Below are positions 8,290 to 17,896 of a stretch of DNA of 20,868 nt, in pieces (within the stretch, counting starts at the first letter, position 1; the number at the start of each line of letters is the position of its first letter). A program made the translations under genes and the position numbers. The stretch spans positions 1 to 20,868 of the forward strand of contig JALLAP010000074.1 of NCBI GenBank assembly GCA_036939355.1. The letters are read 5' to 3'. Under the pieces are notes generated by a model, which did no database searches, was not told where the DNA came from, and worked only from the letters and a program-made list of their open reading frames with translations. The DNA comes from Thalassiosira profunda (Eukaryota > Bacillariophyta > Thalassiosirophyceae > Thalassiosirales > Thalassiosiraceae).

Positions 8290-8908
8290 TATGTTCTGCG
8301 GAGGATGGATGGCATCGAGACGAGGTGCATGCACCAACATTGCAATTGGTGATCCGGCGCACAATCACCAACACAACTACCCCCTGAGCTTGAGTTGAGA
8401 TCGGGGACATCACACACATGCATCAGTGCGTTAGAGCAATAGAAGTACAAATAATCCCCTGGGTGTGTACGATAGGTGTGGTGCCGGCAACCAAAAGCTA
8501 GCAAAGTCCGACCAGAGTGGGCTTTCGGGCCGGGTTTGAGTGGATATAGGAGGTTGGATGCAACATTGCAATGTAACATCTACAGAGCTACTAAGCAACA
8601 CCAGGATAGAACTTCCTCCAGAGGCAGCGCGCTCGGTTTGCGCGGCACACACATCTCATCCTCGCCTCTCGCTCCGTGCTTTGTCACTAGGTACGTAATC
8701 CCGCAAATTTTGCTCTGATTCCTGCAATTTTTGCTTCCTGAAGCTCTGACTTGTCTCGCGAGTCTCGGGACTCGCCTCAGCCGCCCCGCCCGCCCGCCGC
8801 CCGCCCGGGCCCCATCAACAACCAGGCGGCGCGCGCGGCACCAGGCCACCCGCTCAGCTGCCCGACCTGCGCGCTGAGAGCTGCGATCTTTGGCTGCGAT
8901 ATTGGTGC
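8290..8908. other. Intergenic region upstream of molybdate transporter
   Basis: It holds the 3' flank of the J-domain gene and the transporter promoter/leader. A 7-bp stem, 4-base loop hairpin (GCGAGTC TCGG GACTCGC) lies at 8758-8775. A near-duplicate motif, GCAAATTTTGCT and GCAATTTTTGCT, lies at about 8703-8735. No exon is supported. Confidence 0.4.
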
Positions 8909-10924
8909 ATGGATCGCTCTCCCGGCCCGTCGCCGCTGTTCCGTAGCAATTGTTCTTTGTCGGCGCCTCTTCTGCGCCCACCTCGCCAGAGCATGAGCGA
9001 TGCATCCAATTCCAGCGCCGAGATGGAGCCCGTGCAGGCATCGTTGGACGCGGCCGAAGCATCTGCGGACGAGGGCACATCGTTCCTATCGAAAATGAAC
9101 CCGCTCCACACCCTCGCCTTCGTCAAGCGCCGCACCACCGACCACTACCACAACTTCTCCCTCGCTGAGCTGTCGGGCTCGCTCGGCGATCTCGGAACGT
9201 TCATCCCGCTTACGGTTGCATTGGCGCGAGAGCGAAAGATCGCCCTCGCCCCCGCCTTATTTTGGGCGGGCGTGTCGAACGTCGTGACGGGATATGCGTG
9301 GGACGTGCCCATGTGCGTCCAGCCAATGAAGAGCATCGCGGCCGTGGCGCTGACGGACATTGCTGCGGGGACGGACTCCAGTGCTGCGGCCGAAACTGGA
9401 CTGGATGCGCTGTCAGTGACAACCGCGGGAATACTGACGGGCGGGGCAGTATTGTTGCTCGGGGTAACGAACTTGATGGAGGTTGTCAACATGATAGTGC
9501 CACTGACGGTGGTGTGCGGGTTGCAAGTGGGGGTGGGGCTGAGGTTGGCATCGAAGGGCATCAGAGATGTGCAAAAGCTAAATTGGGGTGGGGGATACGA
9601 TTGCATTGGATTGGCTATTGGATGCGCACTGCTGAGCATGTTTTGGCTGCGAGATAATGAGAGCGGGGCAAAGAAAAAGGAAGCGAGGAGTGGGGATGCT
9701 GGAGGATCATCGACAGCGAATGGATCAGAAGTGAATTGCAACAGCAATCATGCGATCGCAGGAACTGTGGCCAGCTCTGAAAACTCGAGCGACGACGGGT
9801 CCGATGACAACAACAACCTGGAAATGGGACAGCTGGGCAATGGCCAATATTTGGAGACTGCTTCTGCACTTCAGCCAAGATCATCCGCGACCACGGGGAC
9901 CACGACAGCTCATACCAACGAGAGCAATACCTTTTCAGCCTTATCAGCGCCATCACTGCAATCTGAACAACCACAATTGAACGATCATTCCACAGCATCT
10001 TCGTCGCCATCCCGCCTCGCCAGAATATTGAGGAGAGCGTTCTGCTGCCTCGACCCCTACCCGAAAACGCCGCATCCGGTTGGTATCTACCTGTTCCTGA
10101 TTGGCTGTCTCTTTGCGGCCATCACGCTTGCAACCGCTGGCCCAGACTCGGGATACGACCTTCCACTGCAACTATTTGGGGCACCGGTGGTGATCAATGC
10201 GTTGGAAGGAGTCACAGCGCTTAATTGGCGGCAGGGGTTCCTCCAGGGAACATTGCCTCAGTTGCCTCTCACCACGCTCAACAGCGTGATAAGCGTCTGC
10301 TGCCTCGCTCACACTCTCTACCCAGAGAAGCGCAATCCCAAATTGGTGCAAAAGCATAGAACGGACGCCGTGGTTACTCGACGAGAGGTATCCATCTCCG
10401 TTGGACTGATGAACCTTGTTCTTTGTCCTTTGGGATCGATGCCGAACTGTCACGGAGCGGGTGGCCTGGCGGGCCAGCACCGATTCGGGGCACGACATGG
10501 CACGTCAGTGACGATTCTAGGAATGGCCAAGGTCTTCCTTGCCGTTTTCTTTGGTGCAAGCGCGCTAACGCTGCTCGATGCTCTGCCCGTTGCCGTGCTG
10601 GGCGTCATGCTCGTGATCGCCGGCTTGGAGTTGGTAGGAACAGGCGTTGGGATGCTGTTCGAGTGCGTGCAGAAGGAGAAAGAAAAGAAGAGCGAAGAGG
10701 TCGAAACGAGTGGCATTGGTACCAACACAATCAACATGAAGGCAATATTGAGAAAGAAGGCGCTGGTCTCGATGGTCACCACGGCGGTCATCGTGGCGTT
10801 GCAAAAGACTCACTACGGAGCGATTGCGGGCTGGGTTACGCACATGGTCTACGGAGATGGGACGCATCAGTTCCTTGGCTGGTTGAGAAAGAAGAGATGG
10901 AAGAGCAGATCGGGAACCCAATAG
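8909..10924 (+). CDS. MOT1-type molybdate transporter
   Basis: A single-exon gene of 671 residues; a second Met at 29 (8993) is an equally good start. This is the MOT1/SulP-related family of high-affinity molybdate transporters. The first repeat has AELSGSLGDLGTFIP (86-100) and MCVQPMKSIAAVAL (135-148). The second has LPQLPLTTLNSVISV and SMPNCHGAGGLAGQHRFGAR around 511-529, the paired signature motifs of the family. About ten to twelve membrane segments are visible. An unusual hydrophilic insertion at about 250-388, rich in Ser, Asn, Asp and Thr, splits the two halves and makes it longer than typical members. The C-terminus is basic. Its likely job is supply of molybdate for the Mo cofactor of nitrate reductase; the membrane (plasma, vacuole or mitochondrion) cannot be told. 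Confidence 0.92.
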   Translation: MDRSPGPSPLFRSNCSLSAPLLRPPRQSMSDASNSSAEMEPVQASLDAAEASADEGTSFLSKMNPLHTLAFVKRRTTDHYHNFSLAELSGSLGDLGTFIPLTVALARERKIALAPALFWAGVSNVVTGYAWDVPMCVQPMKSIAAVALTDIAAGTDSSAAAETGLDALSVTTAGILTGGAVLLLGVTNLMEVVNMIVPLTVVCGLQVGVGLRLASKGIRDVQKLNWGGGYDCIGLAIGCALLSMFWLRDNESGAKKKEARSGDAGGSSTANGSEVNCNSNHAIAGTVASSENSSDDGSDDNNNLEMGQLGNGQYLETASALQPRSSATTGTTTAHTNESNTFSALSAPSLQSEQPQLNDHSTASSSPSRLARILRRAFCCLDPYPKTPHPVGIYLFLIGCLFAAITLATAGPDSGYDLPLQLFGAPVVINALEGVTALNWRQGFLQGTLPQLPLTTLNSVISVCCLAHTLYPEKRNPKLVQKHRTDAVVTRREVSISVGLMNLVLCPLGSMPNCHGAGGLAGQHRFGARHGTSVTILGMAKVFLAVFFGASALTLLDALPVAVLGVMLVIAGLELVGTGVGMLFECVQKEKEKKSEEVETSGIGTNTINMKAILRKKALVSMVTTAVIVALQKTHYGAIAGWVTHMVYGDGTHQFLGWLRKKRWKSRSGTQ

Positions 10925-11061
10925 GTTGACGATAGACGCTGGAAATACACCAGAAGAATTGACACATCCAGTTGGTTGCTTAGCAGGTCAAACATTAGCT
11001 TAGGGTCTACCTTCCCTCGTGGCGTGGCAATACAAGCAGATGCTCTGGAGTCAAACAATCT

Positions 11062-11145
11062 CTACTGGGCTCGTACCAAGTCGTGATCGGGAGCCTTTCG
11101 TATCCTACAGTGCAACACAGGTCCTTGGCTTGGTTCTCTCTTGGG
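11062..11145 (-). promoter_or_regulatory. Conserved 3' UTR element of the secreted-protein family, copy B
   Basis: Read on the minus strand, it begins CCCAAGAGAG, continues CCAAGGACCTGTGTT and TGTAGGATACGAAAGG, and ends near CTTGGTACGAG. It matches copy A (2347-2430) in order and spacing. The core is at 11109-11094. The function is unknown; the position suggests 3'-end formation or mRNA fate. Confidence 0.5.
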
Positions 11146-11176
11146 GGTCTTTCGCATCCTACAGTGCAACACAGGT
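11095..11176. repeat. 28-bp direct repeat pair
   Basis: Copies at 11095-11122 and 11149-11176 differ at one base (CTTTCGYATCCTACAGTGCA followed by ACACAGGT), 54 bp apart. Each contains the core of the conserved 3' UTR element, so the element was duplicated locally. Confidence 0.85.
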
Positions 11177-11270
11177 TTGGTCGAAGGATCATACACTTCC
11201 GGGCTCGGCTGGGCCTTTCGTCAGTGCAAACAGACGGGGTCTTCGAATCCTTCTTGCTTGGGGGATCTTC

Positions 11271-12060
11271 CTACAAGCGAATGAGGCCCTTGATCTCCTC
11301 ACAAACATCGACGTAGTTGCCCTTGACCTTCTCGACATCCCAGACGCCAGTGGCTCCATCAATGAAGATGTCGACGACACCTCCTTTCATGAAGTAGGTT
11401 CCAGGCGTCGGGAGAACGCCCGTGTCGGTACCGAAGAGCGAGAAGCCCCAATGGCCCCGAAAAGAAACATGCAATCCATCCTCCACTTCGTCGACTTTAG
11501 CAGTCAGACCTCTGAACTGCCAGCAGTAGAGAGTTTCTTCCTCGTTGTCATCGTCCCAGGCAACAAGGTGATTGAAGAAGTCGGCAGTTACGCTTGGGTT
11601 CTTGCTTGGAAGTGCCCTGACATACCCAACCTTGAGGTTGATGCCTTCGCATCCCGCCGGGAAGCAGTCTTGGAAAATGACGGAGTCGCATTCTGGTCCT
11701 TCTTCAGCATTAGGATTCCACCCGCACTGCACGTCGGCGTTGCATGAATCTTCGTCAACCAATGTGTCGCAGTGAATCTCGATATCTTCGGCTTCGAACT
11801 CGTCGATGAAGTCACCACAGTCACCCGGGTAATTGAGAGGAGAGAAATTGACTTCGGTATAGTCGTTTCCAAAAGGGCAGACGCCATCAACAGCAGGCCC
11901 CTCTGTTTTGAGGCTCTAGAAGATATTTGCATCAATGAGAATGTTTATCCGAGGTGCTGTAGGGCCGAGCGCACCCCGTCATATCACTCACCCTCTCTGG
12001 GATCCTGCCATGGCTGGCCGAGATGGAAGCCAGAAGAGTGAAGGTGCGGATGATATTCAT
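11271..12060 (-). CDS. Small secreted Cys-rich protein, paralogue B
   Basis: Exon 1 is 12060-11992 and exon 2 is 11915-11271, with a 76-nt intron (AGG|GTGAGT...TTCTAG). The product is 237 residues. The signal peptide MNIIRTFTLLASISASHG parallels that of the gene at 1578, and the intron falls in phase 0 after Glu-Arg in both. The mature protein is acidic with about 13 Cys. It has an extra N-terminal Cys-rich segment (CPFGND, DCGDF, CDTL, CNADVQC) absent from paralogue A. The shared C-terminal domain reads CEGINLKVG, TLYCWQF, EVEDGLHVSFRGH, LPTPGTYFMKGG and GNYVDVCEEI. The acceptor could also be two bases further on, but only the chosen one keeps the frame. The family is unknown; a secreted or cell-wall role is inferred. 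Confidence 0.75.
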
Positions 12061-12727
12061 GGTGACGTTGCGCTGAATAAGGGTCTGAGAGCGAAAGCGA
12101 GGCGATTAGGTCTCTCGGCGTCGATGCAACAATGCGGACGCTCAAAGGCGGCGCTCAAACGCACCCTTTACCGCCCGAACTCACGCGTTGCACTACTTTC
12201 CGGGTTTTGCGTCGTCAGTTTTTGAGAGAAGGAGCAGGCTCCACCGGCAACATGAGAACTCGAGTGTCAAGGAATGCTGCATGCAATGCAATCGAGTCTG
12301 CAGCGGTCGATCGAGTGCTCAGCAGAAATGCACGAGAAACAAGAAGAATCACTCCTCCATGCCAGTATCATCGTCTTCATGTGCGACGCGCAAAATGAGA
12401 CAAGTGGCACTCTTGTGAGCTCCACATCTCCCATCTTCTCTGGACCAGGCAGCTCAGCAGTCTATGCGAGACACTTTTGGCATTCCCTTCGCATTTGCAT
12501 CGTGTCTGTGTCAAGGTGTTCTCATCGCAGAACTGCCATCATCTGCCACTTGCTCTTCGTCAGCTCCAGTTGTGGGACTCTGAGGGCAAATGAAAGACAG
12601 AGACTCGTGAACAGAATGCGACACCAGATAGAAACCTGGATTCAGTGTCCTCATCCTGACTCAAACCAACTCGACTAGAGGTGGAAGTGGGAGTTGCTGC
12701 AACCAACCACCACCACTCTTAGACATT
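12061..12727. other. Gene-free region, promoter of secreted paralogue B
   Basis: No supported exon on either strand. It contains the upstream region of the minus-strand gene starting at 12060 and the 3' flank of the minus-strand gene ending at 12728. No clear TATA box was seen. Confidence 0.4.
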
Positions 12728-13588
12728 TCAGCGCCGGCGATCCCGCCGATGGCGATGCCTCGAGGATCGATGCTCCTCGCTCGCCAACTTCCGCTCCAAC
12801 GGGGTCTGGTGCGTTCGGGCCCCCGCTGGCTCCGTCGACCACAGGTGCGAAATGTCATGATCGCCCCCGCCCTCCTCGTCTCCTCTCTGGCGGGCACCGC
12901 CATCACGGCCCTTTCCCTTTTCGACTATGTTGAGATATCTTGGCAGATCCTTTTGCAGCGCCGTCGATTCCTTCGTCTGCGCTGAGGTCGATCTGCCAGG
13001 GGCTGCAACCTCGTCGGAGGATGCCGATGCGAAGCTGGCCCGTCTTCGACGTCGGCCGAACGATCCGATTGACGGGAGGAGGGACCTCAGCGACGCCCCT
13101 GCCGATCTGTAAGACGAGCCACCGTCCTCGCCTGCATTTCCAATGTCGATAATCTCTCTAACCGACGGGGTAATGGAAACTCTGCTGCTGGCCACCGTAG
13201 ATTCGTCCCCTCCTCCCATCTCCCTCCGGGCTTCCCTCCTCCGTTTCCTGCGCATCTCCTTCGCCCGCGCCGCCAGCACCCTTCTGAACTTGGATACGTC
13301 TCGGCACCACCGACCAATCCACCGCCTCATTTGTGGCAGAAATTGCTTGATCGTCCACAATATCGCCGCCAGTAGAAGCGACTGTGCGAGCAACGACGCT
13401 CGCGATCTGCGCCTCGGGCGGACCCCCCGCATGCTCCCGACCTCGTCCGAAGTGAATTTGGGTGCATTCCGCCTGTTGGCGCGTCTGGCGCGCAAGCGGG
13501 CGAAGTAGTTCTTTGATGGGACGTCCCTGTCCGCCCCGGCGCGCAGCAGGATGCAGCAGAGATACCTTCCGCATTTGGGGCCGACCAT
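12728..13588 (-). CDS. Hypothetical basic protein with one membrane segment
   Basis: ATG 13588 opens 286 residues with no visible intron. Residues 65-84 form one hydrophobic segment (ASLLAQSLLLAAILWTI) flanked by Arg-rich stretches. Residues 95-125 are a strongly basic helix and the middle is Ser/Arg-rich. The last 60 residues are low-complexity and His/Arg-rich, so the true 3' end may be different. I do not recognise a family. It lies head to head with the transposase gene (221 bp between start codons), so it may share the promoter region or be cargo of the element. Confidence 0.45.
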   Translation of the reverse strand: MVGPKCGRYLCCILLRAGADRDVPSKNYFARLRARRANRRNAPKFTSDEVGSMRGVRPRRRSRASLLAQSLLLAAILWTIKQFLPQMRRWIGRWCRDVSKFRRVLAARAKEMRRKRRREARREMGGGDESTVASSRVSITPSVREIIDIGNAGEDGGSSYRSAGASLRSLLPSIGSFGRRRRRASFASASSDEVAAPGRSTSAQTKESTALQKDLPRYLNIVEKGKGRDGGARQRGDEEGGGDHDISHLWSTEPAGARTHQTPLERKLASEEHRSSRHRHRRDRRR

Positions 13589-13809
13589 TTCGTCTGTCTG
13601 TCTCCCCCCAAAACGCGTTTCTCAAGTGGGAGTCGTCGTTGTTGGGAGTTGGGAGATGTGACATTGCTGTGACAGCGCTGCCGCTTCCCTTTTTGAATTG
13701 CGCTCGGTGACTCTCCGACGCGCGCCCTTTTCGAGGTGCCAACAACGCCGTCGAGCACTTGCAACGCGCCGTCGATGGACCCCTCGAGCACCCCGATTGG
13801 CCCCCAACC

Positions 13810-16800
13810 ATGGTATCGCCCAACGCGGAGGTCTTGCGCCGCCGCCTGGCGTGTTCGAACAGTCTTCGAGGCACAGTAACTCTACATAATCATGCACCAG
13901 CAGAGCTCCTGTCCAGCTCCGCATCATCGCTCCAGAAGCTGATCGGAGAGAAGTGCGAGGCCCTGTCGATTCCGTGGCAGGCGTCGATCGTTTTCCCAGC
14001 ATACCCTGTGCATGGGACGAAGGATGATCTATCGAAAATCATGTCGAATCCACCCGAAAAGATTGATATTTGCTCATATCTCAAGGGCAAGAGGGCAATG
14101 GAAGGGAACGACCGGCTGTACTTCTGCCCGAAAATGTACCCTCCGCCGGCGGACGGGGACAGCGAAAAGGAACAGGACGCAAAGTTTCATGCACTTAATG
14201 CGGATTTGCAAGCAGCCGCAGACAAAGCTGGATGCCCCATTGTCGTTGCGGCTGGCAGGGGAGGGAGTAAGAAGGAGCATCGATACGGGTGCGGCTATTG
14301 CCACCGTGAGGAACGGCCGTCCCGGGCGAAATCGGATATCCCGCATCGAGAAACCCAGCTGGTGAACAACGACAAAGGAGGTAGGAGGAAGGGCATCGGA
14401 AAGAATGGATCGAAACGAGTGAAGACTCCCGATCAAACCCACGTGTGCCTGTTTCACTTCACCGTACAATACGACGGGCACGGGTACTACGTTACGCTGA
14501 AAAGCCAGGCGGGCAACGGAGAGCATATCGGGCACCCCAAGTTAATCTCCGAAACGATTCCGGAATCGACCCGCAACCTAACAGAGGACGAGGTTCAGGA
14601 TGCCAAACTCGTCATGGAATCCACCTGCAACAAGGCCGCCGCCCGCAACTTCCTCAAGACGAAATTCGGCAAGTACCTATCGTACGCCCAAGTCGCCTAC
14701 CTCGAGGCGCTGGGACAGGAACCCGATAAGAGCGAGATCGATGCATTGATGGAGATGATGGAGGAGACGGAGGAAATTCGGTACAACATTCTGTGGTCCC
14801 GCCCGAAGAGTGATGGCGGCGGTGCTCCGGAGGACGGCCCGGACGACCATGACCATGTCGAGACCGTATCAACGACCAAGATCGGAGACGACATCGAACA
14901 CACCGACATCGAAGACGAGCCGGGCCTCGAAGCTCTCTCCGAGGCGGCAAAGAAGGAGAGGGTGGCGCAGAAGATACCGGAGGACGAGCAGGTCTTTCAC
15001 TCAATCGCCTGGACGAACGAAAAGGTCTTCCGGCTCTTCAAGCTCAATCCGGAGGTCATGTTCTGCGACGTCACATCTCACACGAATCGGAGCGGCTTCC
15101 ACCTCCTGACCTTCTCCATCCGCACGTCGATCGACAAGCAGGTCGTATTCCTGCGGATCTGGATACCCAACCAGCAGCGGTGCTCCTTCCGCTACGTCTT
15201 CCAGGAGGCGATCAAGAAGCTGATTCCCGAGCGGCACCGGCTGCGGGTGCGGTTCATCATGAAGGACGGCGATCCGCAGCAGGACAAGGAGGCGATGCAC
15301 GCGGTCAAGCTCCACTTCCGCAATGCCGAGATCGGAGGCTGCGGATACCACATTGTGAACATGGGCTGGAATCGGCATGTGAAAGGCGCCGAGTGCGTCC
15401 CGGCCCGAAACCTCGACCTGTGGAAACAGATCATCCGGGGCATCCATAGGTGGATGTACACGTGGATGCGCCCGGGCTACTGCGAGACGGAGGAAGAGTA
15501 CGCCATCTCGAAGCATCTGTTGCTACAGTTCGTTACGAGCGACTACGTCCGTCGCATCACGGGCTACAATGAGGTCCTCGTCGACAAGATCCTGACGTTC
15601 ATCCGGAAGCACGTCTTCGTTCACGAGGAATTGTACCTTCACTTCCGGCGCAAGGATCTCCGGCATTTCGACACCGCCCACTCCTCCGCCCACGAAGGCA
15701 CCAACTTCGGCCTCAAGTCTCATTCCGCCGCCGTCAAGCCCACGATGAGGCTGGACAAATCCGCCGCGGCCATGGGCATCCAAGACGACTTCAAGGCCGC
15801 CGAGTGCGAGCGGCAAATCTTCTTCGACTATCGCAACAACAACAAGCGATGGTCCAACCTCCCGACCGCCCCATACCTCACGACTTATGGTGAGGGGCTC
15901 GTCAAGGCGGCGATGGAGAGGAGTCGCCTCTACCGGGCCCGTCGCATTGGACAGGACAGCTTCCAGGTGGTGTTCGTCGGGGATGGCTGCAATGAGGAGT
16001 TCGTGAAGCCGTTCCTCGAGGGAACTGGCAGCGAGGCCGCGGTGGGCTCTGCTGCGGGCGGAGGCAAGGACGGCTCGGACGGAGACGCCGGTGGCAAGGA
16101 CGATGCGGGCGGTGCCAAGTTCGACGGCGAGGACGAGAATCAATTCGATATATCGGACTGCGCCGTGCCGCTGTTCAGCCGGTCCTACCTCGTCACCCTC
16201 GGCCCGAAGTCGTCGCACTGCTCTTGTTGCAAGCATGAGCGGACCGGGCTGCCGTGCCCGCACATCATTTGCTGCGCCAACGAGGTCTGCGCGGCGCAAG
16301 GGAAAACGTTTGACGGCTTTCTCCACACTAGCATTGCCGTCCGCTGGTGGAGTCAGTACATGTACCTCGGATATCGAACGGGGGCGATCGGGTCCGAACG
16401 GGATCTGGTGAAGCTCTTCCACGAGCTGGCGGTGACCGATGTTCCGGGGCCCAAATTCGAGAGCGGCATTCCCGACGAAATGCCAGTACTCAGCCCGGTA
16501 CCCGACATTCCGGCCCGGGACAGGTTGAAGAACTACCCGTCCACCGCGGTACCGTCCGAGAGCCTCTTCGACGGTCTCTTGTCCTGCACGCACGAGCCCA
16601 ACTCCTCTCAGGCCGAAGAGGACGCTCTGCTTGCTGCCGAAGGCGGGATGCCGGAATCCTCGTTGCCGTCGCCCGCGAACTCCGAGGCCGAGGAAGTCTT
16701 CGAAAACTCGATCTCGAACGTAGTCGGAGCGCACAAGCCCGGAGTCGGCATCCGGAAGGCACTGTACCCGCTGTGGAACGAGGTGACGGCGGTGCACGGC

Positions 16801-17013
16801 TCGGTCAAATCTGAGCAGTACGACAAGCAGCTAGAGGAGTTGCTGCAGGGGCACCTCGCCGAGGGGCGGCGCTTGGTGAGGGAGACCAATAATAAGAAGG
16901 GTGGCGCAGATGCGACTACGGCCGGCGCAAAGCGGAAGTTCGTTTCGATTGTATCTGAAGGATACGAGGGAACGGCAGGGAGGGTGATGAATACCAAAGT
17001 GAATTCGTTTTAG
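13810..17013 (+). CDS. MULE-type transposase, apparently intact
   Basis: From ATG 13810 a single exon of 1067 residues. The N-terminal part has a Cys/His motif (CGYCH) and a FAR1/FLYWCH-like DNA-binding segment (HVCLFHF ... EHIGHPK). The DDE core fits the Mutator/MULE family. The first Asp is in MFCDVTSHTN (Asp420), and the second is in FIMKDGDPQQ (Asp486 or 488). The Cys/His between them is GGCGYHIVNMGW (511-514), and the Glu is in SSAHEGTNFGLKSH (Glu629). A SWIM zinc finger follows (CSCCKHE...CPH, 804-818). A Gly/Asp-rich linker at about 738-770 and an acidic C-terminus are extra. The frame has no stop or frameshift, so the element may be recent or domesticated. Terminal inverted repeats could not be located by eye. 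Confidence 0.88.
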   Translation: MVSPNAEVLRRRLACSNSLRGTVTLHNHAPAELLSSSASSLQKLIGEKCEALSIPWQASIVFPAYPVHGTKDDLSKIMSNPPEKIDICSYLKGKRAMEGNDRLYFCPKMYPPPADGDSEKEQDAKFHALNADLQAAADKAGCPIVVAAGRGGSKKEHRYGCGYCHREERPSRAKSDIPHRETQLVNNDKGGRRKGIGKNGSKRVKTPDQTHVCLFHFTVQYDGHGYYVTLKSQAGNGEHIGHPKLISETIPESTRNLTEDEVQDAKLVMESTCNKAAARNFLKTKFGKYLSYAQVAYLEALGQEPDKSEIDALMEMMEETEEIRYNILWSRPKSDGGGAPEDGPDDHDHVETVSTTKIGDDIEHTDIEDEPGLEALSEAAKKERVAQKIPEDEQVFHSIAWTNEKVFRLFKLNPEVMFCDVTSHTNRSGFHLLTFSIRTSIDKQVVFLRIWIPNQQRCSFRYVFQEAIKKLIPERHRLRVRFIMKDGDPQQDKEAMHAVKLHFRNAEIGGCGYHIVNMGWNRHVKGAECVPARNLDLWKQIIRGIHRWMYTWMRPGYCETEEEYAISKHLLLQFVTSDYVRRITGYNEVLVDKILTFIRKHVFVHEELYLHFRRKDLRHFDTAHSSAHEGTNFGLKSHSAAVKPTMRLDKSAAAMGIQDDFKAAECERQIFFDYRNNNKRWSNLPTAPYLTTYGEGLVKAAMERSRLYRARRIGQDSFQVVFVGDGCNEEFVKPFLEGTGSEAAVGSAAGGGKDGSDGDAGGKDDAGGAKFDGEDENQFDISDCAVPLFSRSYLVTLGPKSSHCSCCKHERTGLPCPHIICCANEVCAAQGKTFDGFLHTSIAVRWWSQYMYLGYRTGAIGSERDLVKLFHELAVTDVPGPKFESGIPDEMPVLSPVPDIPARDRLKNYPSTAVPSESLFDGLLSCTHEPNSSQAEEDALLAAEGGMPESSLPSPANSEAEEVFENSISNVVGAHKPGVGIRKALYPLWNEVTAVHGSVKSEQYDKQLEELLQGHLAEGRRLVRETNNKKGGADATTAGAKRKFVSIVSEGYEGTAGRVMNTKVNSF

Positions 17014-17080
17014 ATCAACAATAATACATGTGCAATGTGCTTACCTCTAATATTAATGCATGCGACGGGCTCGAATCGAT

Positions 17081-17436
17081 CGTGATGGTCGGGACCGGAG
17101 CTGTGAGATCTGGACTCCGGTTCGAAGATGGGCCCGTGCGACGGCTCCATTCGACCCGAGACGGCTCGATTCGACGTGCGATGGATGGATGGATGGATGT
17201 GCCGGGCTTGATTCGATGGCCTTCGACGGGCAGAGCACTGGACGTTCCGGCTCGAAGATGGGCCCGTGCGACGTGCCACACGGCTCGATTCACCCGAGAC
17301 GGCTCGAGTCGACGTGCGATGGATGGATCACCGGGGCCGGAGCTGTGAGATCTCTCCGCCGGCTCGAGATGGGGTGGATGTATGGGCCGGGCTCGATTCG
17401 ATGGCCTTCGACGGGCAGAGCACTGGACGTTCCGGC
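17081..17436. repeat. Nested GC-rich repeats downstream of transposase
   Basis: A 51-bp segment (starting GCCGGGCTYGATTCGATGGC) occurs at 17201-17251 and 17386-17436 with one mismatch. The motif CGAAGATGGGCCCGTGCGAC occurs at about 17121 and 17252, and GGAGCTGTGAGATCT at about 17097 and 17338. They form a higher-order pattern. A GGAT/GATG microsatellite lies at 17180-17199. Confidence 0.8.
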
Positions 17437-17481
17437 AAGCAGTCGGTCCTAGTGTCGCACGAAGAAGGGTGCGCCGAGAAC

Positions 17482-17639
17482 GGGGCTCGATTTGATGGTG
17501 ATGGCCGGGAGGGGCCAGAGACTGCGAGATCTATGCAGCTCGGACGGTTCGAAGAGGCTGGTTGGGATGGGGCTCGATTCGATGGTGGTGGCCGGGAGGG
17601 GCCGAGACTGCGAGATCTATGCAGCTCTGACGGTTCGAA
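17482..17639. repeat. Tandem repeat, about 71-bp unit, period 87
   Basis: Units 17482-17553 and 17569-17639 share GGGGCTCGATTYGATGGT, GGCCGGGAGGGGCC, CTGCGAGATCTATGCAGCTC and GGTTCGAA in the same order. They are related in motif to the repeats just upstream. Confidence 0.85.
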
Positions 17640-17896
17640 TGGAGTGGAGAGACTGCTCGGGCTGAAGTGGACGTGGTGTCGGCACCTGGCGAACACTTGC
17701 CAACACAACATCCCTCGCAGCCACTGCAGCTTCGATTGACAAGCAATCGTGACGACTCTGCACGGAATTTCTGGTATCGACTGCTTGTCGACCAGGCGAA
17801 GAAGACCGTGGCAGCGATACACAACCTCGGCGCAAGGACGGCGGTGAGGCTGAACCGTGATGATTCGAAGAAGAGGGTTGGGAGGGATGGGAGCTT

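Larger units (their letters stand above)
10925..11270. other. Convergent intergenic region
   Basis: It lies between the transporter stop (10924) and the tail of the minus-strand secreted-protein gene (11271). It contains the conserved 3' UTR element and a 28-bp direct repeat described separately; no exon is supported. Confidence 0.5.

Noticed and set aside
8580..9080. 166-codon minus-strand frame at the transporter start
   Set aside because: It overlaps the transporter N-terminus and leader; its composition is Arg/Ala-rich from GC bias.
13158..13874. 238-codon minus-strand frame near the transposase start
   Set aside because: It overlaps the 286-codon hypothetical gene in another frame and the transposase start, and lacks a recognisable segment.
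15523..16797. 424-codon minus-strand frame inside the transposase
   Set aside because: It is antisense to the SWIM-finger half of the transposase and is explained by GC-rich codon third positions.
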